A stretch of 57,624 nucleotides of DNA from a virus. Below are positions 31,707 to 38,540 of this stretch, one piece after another. The position numbers were made by a program, and so were the translations under genes. How positions within the stretch are numbered: position 1 is the first letter of the stretch; every line of letters starts with the position of its first letter. The notes beneath the pieces were generated by a model, which made no database searches, was not told the origin of the DNA, and worked only from the letters and a program-made list of their open reading frames with translations. The stretch covers positions 1 to 57,624 of the IMG/VR virus record IMGVR_UViG_3300010354_000104; one strand, 5' to 3'.

Positions 31707-31970
31707 ATGGAAAATATCATGCAAGTTCTTAACAACTTTCCTAAAACAGTTACACGCCTTGATTGGTGTGAAGTTGACGGCGTTGTTTTTGAGTATGAGG
31801 TTGTAGAGATTGCCTACGAATACGACGATATGTGCAGAGTTTACCCTGACTGCGCAGCGGTAGTAAAGCTGCTGACTGTAAACAACCAACAGCCTACAAA
31901 AGAAGTTCAAGCAAAGTTTCAAGATTTGGTTGACACAAAACGTCTTATTATTGACATGGCACCATGGTGA
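31707..31970 (+). CDS. Small acidic unknown protein
   Basis: An 87-residue acidic protein with GGAGG ahead of its ATG. No known motif; a central hydrophobic strand region (GVVFEYEVVEIAYEYDD) suggests a small alpha/beta fold. First gene behind sigma-28-like promoter C. Confidence 0.55.
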   Translation: MENIMQVLNNFPKTVTRLDWCEVDGVVFEYEVVEIAYEYDDMCRVYPDCAAVVKLLTVNNQQPTKEVQAKFQDLVDTKRLIIDMAPW

Positions 31971-31981
31971 AGGAGGCGGTT

Positions 31982-32116
31982 ATGAAAAAGCAACGCCAAC
32001 AACAAGACCTAGAGCTTGAACTTCTCCAGCCAACACGCATGACACCTAAGCCGCCAAAACCATCTAAAAAAAAGATGAAAAAGTGGTTCAGAATCATGCA
32101 ATCTGTTAAATTCTAA
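31982..32116 (+). CDS. Very small basic protein (44 residues)
   Basis: Starts at an ATG preceded by AAGGAGG at a seven-base spacing, 11 bases after the previous stop, and ends at TAA 32114-32116. The 44-residue product is Gln/Leu-rich at first, then has a proline-lysine stretch (TPKPPKPSKKKMKKWF) and an amphipathic end. Strong ribosome site and position in an operon support it as a gene; function unknown. Confidence 0.55.
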   Translation: MKKQRQQQDLELELLQPTRMTPKPPKPSKKKMKKWFRIMQSVKF

Positions 32117-32143
32117 AAATATTTTTTCTTTAATCATTTCAGA

Positions 32144-32180
32144 GGGATAGTTAGGCAAAACAGCCAACTGTCCCTTTTGT
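32144..32180 (+). terminator. Rho-independent terminator before the capsid gene
   Basis: GGGATAGTTAGGC pairs with GCCAACTGTCCC (one bulged A, one G-T pair) around AAAACA and is followed by TTTT. It closes the sigma-28-like unit that starts at 31659. Confidence 0.8.
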
Positions 32181-32203
32181 TTATTCTTTTTCTAAAATTG
32201 TAG

Positions 32204-32238
32204 TAAAATTACCTCATACATCTTTTGATGTAGTTTTT
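32204..32238 (+). promoter_or_regulatory. Capsid gene promoter-like element and 5' hairpin
   Basis: TAGTAAAATTA at 32201-32211 belongs to the TAAAAT class. It is followed by a perfect hairpin TACATC-TTTT-GATGTA at 32217-32232 and a run of six T. The hairpin would sit at the 5' end of the capsid mRNA and may stabilise it or act as a weak attenuator. A similar TTTT-loop hairpin overlaps the capsid stop codon. Confidence 0.45.
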
Positions 32239-32269
32239 TGATTGGGAACTAACAGAGGAGACTTTTCCC

Positions 32270-33805
32270 ATGAGCACTGGTTATCAGTTTGTAGGCCAGC
32301 AAGACTTGGCCAAAATTAGAGAACGCCTTGAGCGCATGGCTAAGTCGTTCAACGCCATCGGTTATCAAGGTATGCAGAACGCTGGCCGTACAGGCATCAG
32401 CGCCCTTACTATTGACTCCGCTGACCCTGTAATGTACGCAATCTGCGCGCAGGAAAAGCAGCTCAAGTTGATGAAGAACGTCAAAACCCTTAAAGCTACC
32501 CAGCCTGTTTACTTCTATAAAGTACAGACTGCTATCGCTACTCAAGGTCTTGACCTTGCTGGCTTTGAAAACTTCATGCCACAAGAAGACCAAGCTCAGT
32601 ACGAACAAGTTGCTGAACCGCTCAAAATCTATGGTATTAAGAAGACTCTTGGTGACATGGTTCGCCTAACTAACGAAGCAGGCGGCTTCTTTGACGGTAT
32701 CGACATCGAAAAAGAAAATGAGCGCAACGCTGCTATGGCTCTTTCAACACAGTTTGAGCGCGACGGCTACGCTGGTGGTGACTACTATGTTGACGCTGCT
32801 GGTCAAATCGACGTTGAAACTCCATTGAAGTTCCTTGGCAACCGCCGCATTCCAGCTATTCGTCAGCTCCGTGGTATTCAAAACAATATCCGCGAAGGTG
32901 AGCGCGCTACTCGTGGTGTTACACCAGACTTCGTTGCTTATGGTAACAGCTTCTCAGTCGTTCAGGACCTCAAGGGCAAGGCTCTTGACCAAGAAGTTCT
33001 TGACGATACAACTACAGCAGTTGTCTCCAACGCGGGTGAAGTTTCAGAAGCTCACGCTACTCCAGCTCAAATTGCTGAGTTCCGTAAGACTTTCTTCGGC
33101 CTTCAGCGCGGCGACATCGCTCAGAACTTTGCAATCCGTGGACCAGACCTCAGCAACGCTGAAGAAGGTGGATTTGCAATTATGTCTGTTAGCGGTCTAG
33201 TTAAGTTCATTCCTGCTATCTATAAGCACTCTGTTCGTCAGAAGGCTCTCCCTGTTAGCGGAACTAACGGCAACCCTCCTGCAACTCCAGTTATCGCTGC
33301 AGCTAACCTTACAGTTGGTTCAGTTGGCTCAGAATTCAAAATCGGCGATAAAATCAAGTTTTTGGTTCAAGCTACCTCAATCTTCGGCATCAGCTCACCA
33401 GCTATGTCCGGCGAACTTACCGTTACCGTTGATGGACAGGGCGTTGACCTCTCTATCGCTGCTCAAGCCGATGCTGAAGCGTTTATGGTCTTCATGACCC
33501 CACGCGAAGCTGCTGGTAAGGCTGGTTCAGAAGGATTCGTTGGTAAGGTTGTTAAGGCTGCTTCCGGAGCAACTGCATTCAAGTATGTTGGCGCAGTAAT
33601 GCCAGGCTATGAAAGCGTACTCTTCATGCCTTCAAGCGAAGACCGCGTTAAGCTTGCAGTTCTTGGTAACCTCCTCAACAAGTCTGACCTTGGTCGTCAA
33701 GGTTTGGCTCTTGAGAGCGTATTCAGCTCGTACTTGGCTGTTGTACTCCATAAGCCACGTTCGTTCGCTCTTCTTGACAACGTCAAGCAACGTCGTCGCA
33801 TCTAA
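32270..33805 (+). CDS. Major capsid protein with inserted FN3/Ig-like domain
   Basis: A 511-residue shell protein. Evidence is length, position between terminators, very strong codon bias toward abundant-tRNA codons, and an HK97-like order: N-terminal helix (QDLAKIRERLERMAKSF), E-loop region near residues 100-120 (PQEDQAQYEQVAEPLKIYGIKKTL), P-domain helices and a C-terminal segment with DRVKLAVLGNLLNKSDLGR. Residues 335-435 form an insert with a fibronectin/Ig-type pattern (KIKFLVQATSIFGISSPAMSGELTVTV), likely displayed on the surface as in other myophage capsids. No maturation protease is visible nearby. GGAG precedes the ATG by nine bases. Confidence 0.8.
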   Translation: MSTGYQFVGQQDLAKIRERLERMAKSFNAIGYQGMQNAGRTGISALTIDSADPVMYAICAQEKQLKLMKNVKTLKATQPVYFYKVQTAIATQGLDLAGFENFMPQEDQAQYEQVAEPLKIYGIKKTLGDMVRLTNEAGGFFDGIDIEKENERNAAMALSTQFERDGYAGGDYYVDAAGQIDVETPLKFLGNRRIPAIRQLRGIQNNIREGERATRGVTPDFVAYGNSFSVVQDLKGKALDQEVLDDTTTAVVSNAGEVSEAHATPAQIAEFRKTFFGLQRGDIAQNFAIRGPDLSNAEEGGFAIMSVSGLVKFIPAIYKHSVRQKALPVSGTNGNPPATPVIAAANLTVGSVGSEFKIGDKIKFLVQATSIFGISSPAMSGELTVTVDGQGVDLSIAAQADAEAFMVFMTPREAAGKAGSEGFVGKVVKAASGATAFKYVGAVMPGYESVLFMPSSEDRVKLAVLGNLLNKSDLGRQGLALESVFSSYLAVVLHKPRSFALLDNVKQRRRI

Positions 33806-33818
33806 TCTTTTGATTAGA
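33801..33818 (+). other. Hairpin overlapping the capsid stop codon
   Basis: TCTAATC-TTTT-GATTAGA is a perfect seven-pair stem with a four-T loop; the TAA stop lies in the left arm. It precedes the true terminator by eight bases and may protect the capsid mRNA 3' end. Confidence 0.6.
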
Positions 33819-33825
33819 TTTACAG

Positions 33826-33854
33826 AAAACCACCCTTCGGGGTGGTTTTTTTTT
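33826..33854 (+). terminator. Rho-independent terminator of the capsid gene
   Basis: AAAACCACCC and GGGTGGTTTT form a ten-pair stem closed by a TTCG tetraloop and followed by T residues. The strongest terminator in the window, isolating the capsid gene as a single-gene unit. Confidence 0.92.
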
Positions 33855-33860
33855 AAATGC

Positions 33861-33867
33861 TAAAATC
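33861..33867 (+). promoter_or_regulatory. Extended minus 10 type element
   Basis: TGCTAAAATCTTATAT directly after the capsid terminator, 22 bases before the ATG at 33889. TGnTAAAAT is an extended minus 10 form of the TAAAAT class. Confidence 0.5.
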
Positions 33868-33888
33868 TTATATAAAAGGACAATGCCC

Positions 33889-34257
33889 ATGAATAAAAAG
33901 ATGTTAATACTAGAAAGATATTTGCAATTTTGCCTTAAGTATTCTTCAGAAATCAAAACCAACGTAATGAACGGAGCTGGTCCGCAAAACAAAGGACATC
34001 TCGTTAGAGATACATTGTTTTATAAATTTACCGTCACCGAAGCTGCAAATATTCATGATTTTCTTTATTCTCAGTATGCACCCTCTGAGGTTTCACGAAA
34101 AGAAGCCGATGAATTGTTTCTCAAAATGATGCTTGATAAGTTAAAAAAACAAAACAAGATGTCTCAATTACTCAACAAGCCACTAGTTTATGCGTATTAT
34201 ATAGCCGTAAGGGTGTTTGGCGGGTCTTTTTACACTAAACAAAAAATTGATTGGTAA
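33889..34257 (+). CDS. DUF1353-like small protein
   Basis: A 122-residue protein. The centre, GPQNKGHLVRDTLFYKFT, and AANIHDFLYSQYAPSEVSRKEADELFLKMML resemble DUF1353-type phage proteins, which have a conserved HDxLY followed by a SRxxAD helix. The role of that family is not known to me. The in-frame ATG at 33883 is too close to the AGGA; 33889 is preferred. It ends exactly where the convergent ClpX-like gene ends, with no bases between them. Confidence 0.5.
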   Translation: MNKKMLILERYLQFCLKYSSEIKTNVMNGAGPQNKGHLVRDTLFYKFTVTEAANIHDFLYSQYAPSEVSRKEADELFLKMMLDKLKKQNKMSQLLNKPLVYAYYIAVRVFGGSFYTKQKIDW

Positions 34258-35172
34258 TTAAAATCGCCACTCTACGTGGCCGGTTTCTACAACTGATTTA
34301 TTTAATATAAATTGTCTTGGTCTGGGAAACATATTTGGCGCATCAAACTGTGCCGACAAAAAAACATCGTCCAGCACATTTTGAAGTCCTCTGGCACCTA
34401 AGTTTTTTTGCATAGCATTTTCAATAATTGTATCAATCGCACTATCTTCGACCACTAGTTCAATTCCTTCGCTATCAAACCACTCTTTGTATGAGTTCAA
34501 TACGCTTTCTTGAGAGCTTAATAAAATGTTTTTTAGTTCGTTTGCCCCCAATGTTTCTAAAGAGGCTACAATACTAAAACGTCCTAAGAATTCCGGAATC
34601 ATACCGTACTTTATTAAAGCTTCTGTTTTATGCTCTTCTAGGCCAACAAAGGCGCCAGAACAGATAAACAAAATATTTTTTGTATGAAGCTTTCTTGGGT
34701 TGTGGTTAATCTCATATCCTATTTCACTGCCCTCTAAAAGCTTTAGTAAGCTTTGTTGAACTCCCACCCCATTTACGTCGGGAGAGCCATCGTGGCTTGA
34801 TTTGCGCCTAATTTTGTCAATTTCATCAATATAAACAATTGCTTTTGAAGCAACATCGTCGTTAAATTCACACATTGCGCATAATTCGCTAATAATTTCA
34901 GTAACATCTTTTCCAACATAACCAGCACTAGTGAATTGCGTTGCATCAACCGTCATAAACTTTGCATTTAAAAATTCTGCAAGTTTTTGAACGGTGTAAG
35001 TTTTTCCGCTCCCGCTAGGGCCAATCATTAGGACATTTGATTTTTTAATGTTTGCCCCATAAAAAGCCCTCTTGTAATGGTTATAAGCGGCAACAGACAA
35101 AGCTTTTTTTGCCCTTTCTTGTCCAATTACAAAAGCATCGAGATAACTTTTAATGTCCTGAGGAGTAAACAT
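34258..35172 (-). CDS. clpX: ClpX-like AAA+ unfoldase lacking zinc domain and ClpP-docking loop
   Basis: ATP-driven protein unfoldase of 304 residues. Motifs: GPSGSGKT (Walker A, near residue 50), TSAGYVGKDV (pore-1 GYVG), IVYIDEIDKI (Walker B, near 112), GVQQSLLKLLEG, IPEFLGRF and NLGARGL (sensor 2). It starts directly at the AAA+ region, so the N-terminal zinc-binding adaptor domain of bacterial ClpX is absent. After CSGAFVGLEEHKTEALIKYG there is no room for the roughly 40-residue stretch with the IGF loop that docks ClpP in E. coli ClpX (compared from memory). It should therefore remodel proteins rather than degrade them with ClpP (inference). The only leftward gene in this half; separate promoter needed. 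Confidence 0.92.
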   Translation of the reverse strand: MFTPQDIKSYLDAFVIGQERAKKALSVAAYNHYKRAFYGANIKKSNVLMIGPSGSGKTYTVQKLAEFLNAKFMTVDATQFTSAGYVGKDVTEIISELCAMCEFNDDVASKAIVYIDEIDKIRRKSSHDGSPDVNGVGVQQSLLKLLEGSEIGYEINHNPRKLHTKNILFICSGAFVGLEEHKTEALIKYGMIPEFLGRFSIVASLETLGANELKNILLSSQESVLNSYKEWFDSEGIELVVEDSAIDTIIENAMQKNLGARGLQNVLDDVFLSAQFDAPNMFPRPRQFILNKSVVETGHVEWRF

Positions 35173-35232
35173 TATGCTTTAGTCCTTGCTAATTGTTTAG
35201 TTTTGTTTTACAACATTTTTATCGAGGGGTCC

Positions 35233-35481
35233 ATGAAAGATAGACTAACGGAAAAAGAAAAACAAGAATTACGTAAACTTTTAGAAGACCAAGATAAACC
35301 AGCGGATAGCTCTTGGCTAATGCTCGACTTTTATGCAAAATTGTCTAAAAAACAAAATCCCTTTAATCTTAGTTGCTCATTGTGCATGAAAACGCATCTT
35401 GCAAAAGATTGTCCCAATAAAAATAAAAAAGAACCAAAATATACATATAGTTATTACAACTATGATGCCAACGGAGATTAA
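35233..35481 (+). CDS. Small zinc-knuckle-like protein
   Basis: An 82-residue protein. Near residue 49 the sequence CSLCMKTHLAKDCPN gives C-x2-C-x3-H-x4-C, one residue shorter than the classic CCHC zinc knuckle of retroviral nucleocapsid, but the HLAKDCPN end is typical. The rest is charged, with a Tyr/Asn-rich tail. GAGGGG lies before the ATG at 35233; the longer open frame upstream has no site. A nucleic-acid-binding role is suggested. It is divergent from clpX across 60 bases. Confidence 0.55.
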   Translation: MKDRLTEKEKQELRKLLEDQDKPADSSWLMLDFYAKLSKKQNPFNLSCSLCMKTHLAKDCPNKNKKEPKYTYSYYNYDANGD

Positions 35482-35483
35482 AA

Positions 35484-35786
35484 ATGCCACTTGTAGCAGC
35501 AAAACTTAAAAACAAACTAAAAGAAACAATTGAAAAAAACCTTAAAGAGCAATTTGCTAAAGAAGCAAAAGACAATGAAAAGGCTACAGAGATGTGGACA
35601 AAAATGGCAGAGGCTATATCTCATATAGCAACAGACATTGTTTCTGCAATTCAACAGGATGCCGAGGTCGCCCCAGGGATTCAGGTGCTTATAAACCCCG
35701 GCATTCCAACGGCGGGTAGCCCTGCGGCTCAAATAACTACCGCCCCTGGGAATGGCACAACAACCGCTACAGGAAAGATTCTCTGA
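35484..35786 (+). CDS. Small protein, phage structural-like
   Basis: A 100-residue protein: an N-terminal helix (AKLKNKLKETIEKNLKEQF), a helix KMAEAISHIATDIVSAI and a Gly/Thr/Pro-rich tail (NPGIPTAGSP). The layout is like short phage virion proteins of unknown role that end in a low-complexity tail. It starts two bases after the previous stop. Confidence 0.45.
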   Translation: MPLVAAKLKNKLKETIEKNLKEQFAKEAKDNEKATEMWTKMAEAISHIATDIVSAIQQDAEVAPGIQVLINPGIPTAGSPAAQITTAPGNGTTTATGKIL

Positions 35787-36039
35787 GATGCATCGGGTTG
35801 TTCAGAAAGCTTTTGAGGCCGTCTTGGTGGCTCAAAAAAAGCTAGCCGATGCGACAACAGACCAAGATGCGGAAGCTGCAGAAAAAGAGTTAAAAAAATC
35901 AACTGACAATCTAATTACCATAGAAGCTAGATTAGAGTTGCTAAACAAACTCGGTGCCGCTAACGGGCTTCCTACTATTCAAGATGCGCAACTGTCCGAA
36001 GAAGCTATAGAAAAATTTATAGAAATTTTATTGAAATAA
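35752..36039 (+). CDS. Small helical protein
   Basis: A 95-residue, almost entirely helical protein (VVQKAFEAVLVAQKKLADATTDQDAEAAEKELKK) with coiled-coil potential. The start is uncertain: the ATG at 35752 overlaps the preceding gene by 35 bases with a GGGA next to it, and the ATG at 35788, just after the preceding stop, would give 83 residues. No family recognised. Confidence 0.5.
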   Translation: MAQQPLQERFSEMHRVVQKAFEAVLVAQKKLADATTDQDAEAAEKELKKSTDNLITIEARLELLNKLGAANGLPTIQDAQLSEEAIEKFIEILLK

Positions 36040-36042
36040 ATA

Positions 36043-36069
36043 TAAAGTCTTTTAAGCAACCTCCGATAT
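36043..36069 (+). promoter_or_regulatory. Sigma-28-like promoter E
   Basis: TAAAGTCT (36043-36050), 11 bases, TCCGATAT (36062-36069). The final T matches the Bacillus sigma-D form GCCGATAT. It lies four bases after the stop of the preceding gene. Confidence 0.6.
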
Positions 36070-36115
36070 GTATGGTATGGAAGGCAATTCAGCCTCCCTC
36101 AACTCAGAGGTGATT

Positions 36116-36295
36116 ATGACGCTTAAGAAGATTTCAGATAAGATTAATGTTTATGTCACAGCAGAAGCTGATCTTGAGCTTCGCCTCAAGAGTAAAGGCG
36201 ACAAAGGATTGGCAGATTTATTGGAGTTTGTTAAGCAGGAACTGCGCAGCCTGCGTAAACTGCAAGCTTCCCTTGAAGAAGGAGCCGGCGAATAA
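36116..36295 (+). CDS. Small helical protein (59 residues)
   Basis: Starts at an ATG with GAGG five bases ahead; a longer frame from 36068 would begin inside the promoter. The product is helical and charged (LADLLEFVKQELRSLRKLQASLEE), with coiled-coil potential. Its stop codon lies inside the stem-loop of the terminator that follows. Function unknown. Confidence 0.5.
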   Translation: MTLKKISDKINVYVTAEADLELRLKSKGDKGLADLLEFVKQELRSLRKLQASLEEGAGE

Positions 36296-36309
36296 AGCTG
36301 GCTTTTTTT
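36283..36309 (+). terminator. Rho-independent terminator overlapping a stop codon
   Basis: AGCCGGC (36283-36289) pairs with GCTGGCT (one G-T pair) around GAATAAA-type loop bases, followed by seven T. The stop TAA of the preceding gene is in the loop. Confidence 0.75.
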
Positions 36310-36319
36310 ATTAAAAATC

Positions 36320-36346
36320 TAAAGTTATTATTTTTAGCTCCGATAA
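36320..36346 (+). promoter_or_regulatory. Sigma-28-like promoter D
   Basis: TAAAGTTA (36320-36327), 11 bases, TCCGATAA (36339-36346): 14 of 16 matches to the flagellar consensus. The ATG is 21 bases further, with GGAGG between. Confidence 0.7.
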
Positions 36347-36367
36347 GAATAATAATGGAGGTGAACT

Positions 36368-36868
36368 ATGAGAAACAATTGGGCACAAAGACTGGCTTCT
36401 GCATTCAAGCACCCTGTTCAAGATTATGTTTTTGTTGAACAGTCTGAAGGTGAGTCTTCATGTGCCTGTGGGCACCCCATCAAGAACATCTTCACTGTTG
36501 CCTGCAATGGCCACACTGTCCAATTGGGTAGTGAGTGCATTGAGAACTACACTGAGCTTGAAAGCATTCAGGTTCAAGTCAAGGCCGCTGAAAAGCGTCG
36601 CAAAGCAGAAGAGAAGGCTCATCAAGAGCATCTCCAGACCAAAGAACTTGAGTCACTCATTAATGAGTACAATGAGCTGCTCAAGCCATTTAAAGAACAA
36701 GTCGCCAAGAGACAGCGCATTGATTATATGGTTTGGATGTACTGCGCAGGCAAGAAAGGCTACTCTATTAAGAAGCTCAAGACCCTCAAGGGCAAGATTA
36801 AGGCAGTCCAAACTGCAATCAAAGAACTCAAACTGGCTATCAAACTTGCGCAGGAGGATGTGGCATGA
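36368..36868 (+). CDS. Zinc-binding and coiled-coil protein
   Basis: A 166-residue protein. Near residue 32, CACGHPIKN followed 20 residues later by LGSECIENY forms a probable zinc site (CxCGH...GxxCI) seen in an uncharacterised phage/plasmid family. Residues 65-100 are a long charged coil (VKAAEKRRKAEEKAHQEHLQ) and the end is another lysine-rich helix. First gene behind promoter D. The next start overlaps its stop (ATGA). Confidence 0.55.
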   Translation: MRNNWAQRLASAFKHPVQDYVFVEQSEGESSCACGHPIKNIFTVACNGHTVQLGSECIENYTELESIQVQVKAAEKRRKAEEKAHQEHLQTKELESLINEYNELLKPFKEQVAKRQRIDYMVWMYCAGKKGYSIKKLKTLKGKIKAVQTAIKELKLAIKLAQEDVA

Positions 36869-36999
36869 AGATAAATATAGCTATTGCTACGGCAATTGTG
36901 ATTGGAATGCTGATTCAATTGGCGGCTATAATTGCTTTGGCCGTTTATGCACCGATTTGGCTTTCCGTTCCTTTGATTGTATTAATGATTGCTTTTTAA
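36865..36999 (+). CDS. Very small membrane protein (44 residues)
   Basis: ATG overlaps the previous stop; GGAGG lies seven bases ahead. The product is almost wholly hydrophobic, with two likely membrane spans (about residues 4-26 and 29-44) separated by a Tyr-Ala-Pro turn. It could be a holin-type or regulatory membrane peptide; the lytic transglycosylase gene is 630 bases downstream in the same operon. Function not known. Confidence 0.6.
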   Translation: MKINIAIATAIVIGMLIQLAAIIALAVYAPIWLSVPLIVLMIAF

Positions 37000-37009
37000 G
37001 GAGATGCTT

Positions 37010-37294
37010 ATGCGCTTTACGTATACAACAGATATTATTGGCGGACAGCCAGTAACGACTATTCAAGAAACTGCCGGCGTGTTTTCTGGCTATACAGCGG
37101 AGCAAGTGGCGGTTGTCGCTGAAAACCTTTATCCAAACTATCAGTCTCGTAATATGTCTAATATCTTTTCTGATATTTATTTCAACTATTGCCTCAGAAA
37201 GACTCTCGAAGGTCAGCCCATTCCAAATGAATATCTGCCCAATAACATTAAACAAAATGTAAATGATAGCGATTTGCGCGAAGAAAATGATTGA
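37010..37294 (+). CDS. Small unknown protein
   Basis: A 94-residue protein with AAGGAG six bases before the ATG. Sequence is mixed (MRFTYTTDIIGGQPVTTIQ, then helices and an acidic tail LREEND). No family recognised. A sigma-70-like promoter begins at its 3' end. Confidence 0.5.
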   Translation: MRFTYTTDIIGGQPVTTIQETAGVFSGYTAEQVAVVAENLYPNYQSRNMSNIFSDIYFNYCLRKTLEGQPIPNEYLPNNIKQNVNDSDLREEND

Positions 37295-37319
37295 CAGTCG
37301 CGCCAATAGCAGATAACTT
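37291..37319 (+). promoter_or_regulatory. Sigma-70-like promoter before the lysis-type genes
   Basis: TTGACA (37291-37296), 17 bases, TAACTT (37314-37319). Perfect minus 35 with correct spacing and a moderate minus 10. AGGAGG and the ATG at 37342 follow. Confidence 0.55.
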
Positions 37320-37341
37320 AACACTTAGGAGGAATCTAATC

Positions 37342-37632
37342 ATGATTACAGGACTTTTTGCAGCAGGGCTTTTGGCGATGTTTGTGGGTCTTTCAAGCCG
37401 CACTCCAGAGGTAGATAACACCAATACCCAATACTGCGCAGCTGCTCCTACTCGTTCCAATCCAAAACAAGAGCGAACAGTCACTATAGATGAGCTAGTT
37501 GTTGACTCGCGCTGCCCACAAGGTGCTCAATGCATTCGTCAGGGCGAACTTAAAGTAGTTAAGAATTGTTCTAAAGGCACAATGACTACAGAGTCCACCA
37601 AGTCATCACTATCAGAACGGAAATCAAAATAA
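37342..37632 (+). CDS. Exported or membrane-anchored small protein
   Basis: A 96-residue protein with an N-terminal hydrophobic segment (ITGLFAAGLLAMFVGLSS), then a soluble part with Cys residues, including DSRCPQGAQCIRQGELKVVKNC, a pattern seen in small periplasmic or lipoprotein-like proteins (DSRCPxxxxCxxxG). AGGAGG is nine bases before the ATG; the longer frame from 37291 begins in the promoter. It overlaps the lytic transglycosylase start by one base, so it may take part in lysis or envelope passage. No lipobox Cys directly after the hydrophobic stretch was seen. Confidence 0.5.
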   Translation: MITGLFAAGLLAMFVGLSSRTPEVDNTNTQYCAAAPTRSNPKQERTVTIDELVVDSRCPQGAQCIRQGELKVVKNCSKGTMTTESTKSSLSERKSK

Positions 37633-38540
37633 TGCTAAAGTACATAGCTTTGGCGGCATCGGCTCTATCTCTGAGTGCTACAGCACAAGAGGCAATAGAG
37701 CTGACTCCGCCAGAATGCCTACAATCAAATATTAACTTTTGGCATGACGTTTACACAAAATACACAAAGCACGATATTATCGTTTACAATCAAAAGACAA
37801 TGCAAGTCTACAATGTCTATCCTCGTCCAAGGGGAAATAAAAAAGCAATTAAAAAATATAAAAAACACTTGTTGCATAAATATACAAAATTAATGCCCAA
37901 AGAGAAAAAGAATATTGCAGTCAAGGCGGGGGCAAGAGGCTTCTTTGAAAGAGGCTTTGAGAGAATGCACGAACATTACCCCAAGATAGCAGAAAAGCTA
38001 AAGCAACAAGGAATGCCACATCAAATCGCTTTCTTGCCATTTGTAGAGTCAGCTTACTCGTATAAAGCAACAAGCCCAGTAGGAGCAGTCGGAGCATGGC
38101 AAATCATGCCAGCAACCGGTAGGCTTTTTGGAATCAAAAAGAAAGTAAAACTTAGAGACAACAAGATAGCTACAGACGTGGCTATCAAGCTCCTTAAGTT
38201 TAATTACGAGATGTTGGGAGATTGGACTTTGGCTATCAATGCCTATCATTCCGGCACCGGACGACTCTTAAAAGCATCCAACATGGCAAATTCAAAAAAC
38301 ATTTGTGAAATACTCAACTATCTTGACGAAAATGACGTTACTATTAAGGGATACAAGTTCTATAGCAGAAACTATGTAGCTCAATTGTTTGCTATTGACA
38401 AGGCAGTGACGGAAAGGCTAAACCCTCACGTAGAGGACGAAGCCGAAGAAATAGAAGAGGGGGTTCAGAATGAGTTTGAAGAGGAAGCTGGAGATGCAAC
38501 TGGATTTGAGGAGTCCGACAGGGAAGACACTACACCTTGA
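37632..38540 (+). CDS. Exported lytic transglycosylase (MltD-like)
   Basis: Cleaves peptidoglycan glycan strands, probably the phage endolysin or an envelope-degrading enzyme. Residues 1-19 are a signal peptide (LKYIALAASALSLSATAQEA). The SLT core is clear: AFLPFVESAYSYKATSPVGAVGAWQIMPATGRLFG, with the catalytic Glu of FVESAYS near residue 136, then the NAYHSGTGRLLKA motif near 215. Length 302 residues. The C-terminal 40 residues are very acidic and encoded over the start of the next gene. A signal peptide implies export by the Sec system, so holin need may be indirect. Confidence 0.9.
   Translation: MLKYIALAASALSLSATAQEAIELTPPECLQSNINFWHDVYTKYTKHDIIVYNQKTMQVYNVYPRPRGNKKAIKKYKKHLLHKYTKLMPKEKKNIAVKAGARGFFERGFERMHEHYPKIAEKLKQQGMPHQIAFLPFVESAYSYKATSPVGAVGAWQIMPATGRLFGIKKKVKLRDNKIATDVAIKLLKFNYEMLGDWTLAINAYHSGTGRLLKASNMANSKNICEILNYLDENDVTIKGYKFYSRNYVAQLFAIDKAVTERLNPHVEDEAEEIEEGVQNEFEEEAGDATGFEESDREDTTP

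Noticed and set aside
32117-32269. tRNA or other structured RNA gene before the capsid gene
   Set aside because: The two hairpins there are explained by a terminator and a short 5' leader hairpin; no cloverleaf or known RNA motif could be folded by eye.
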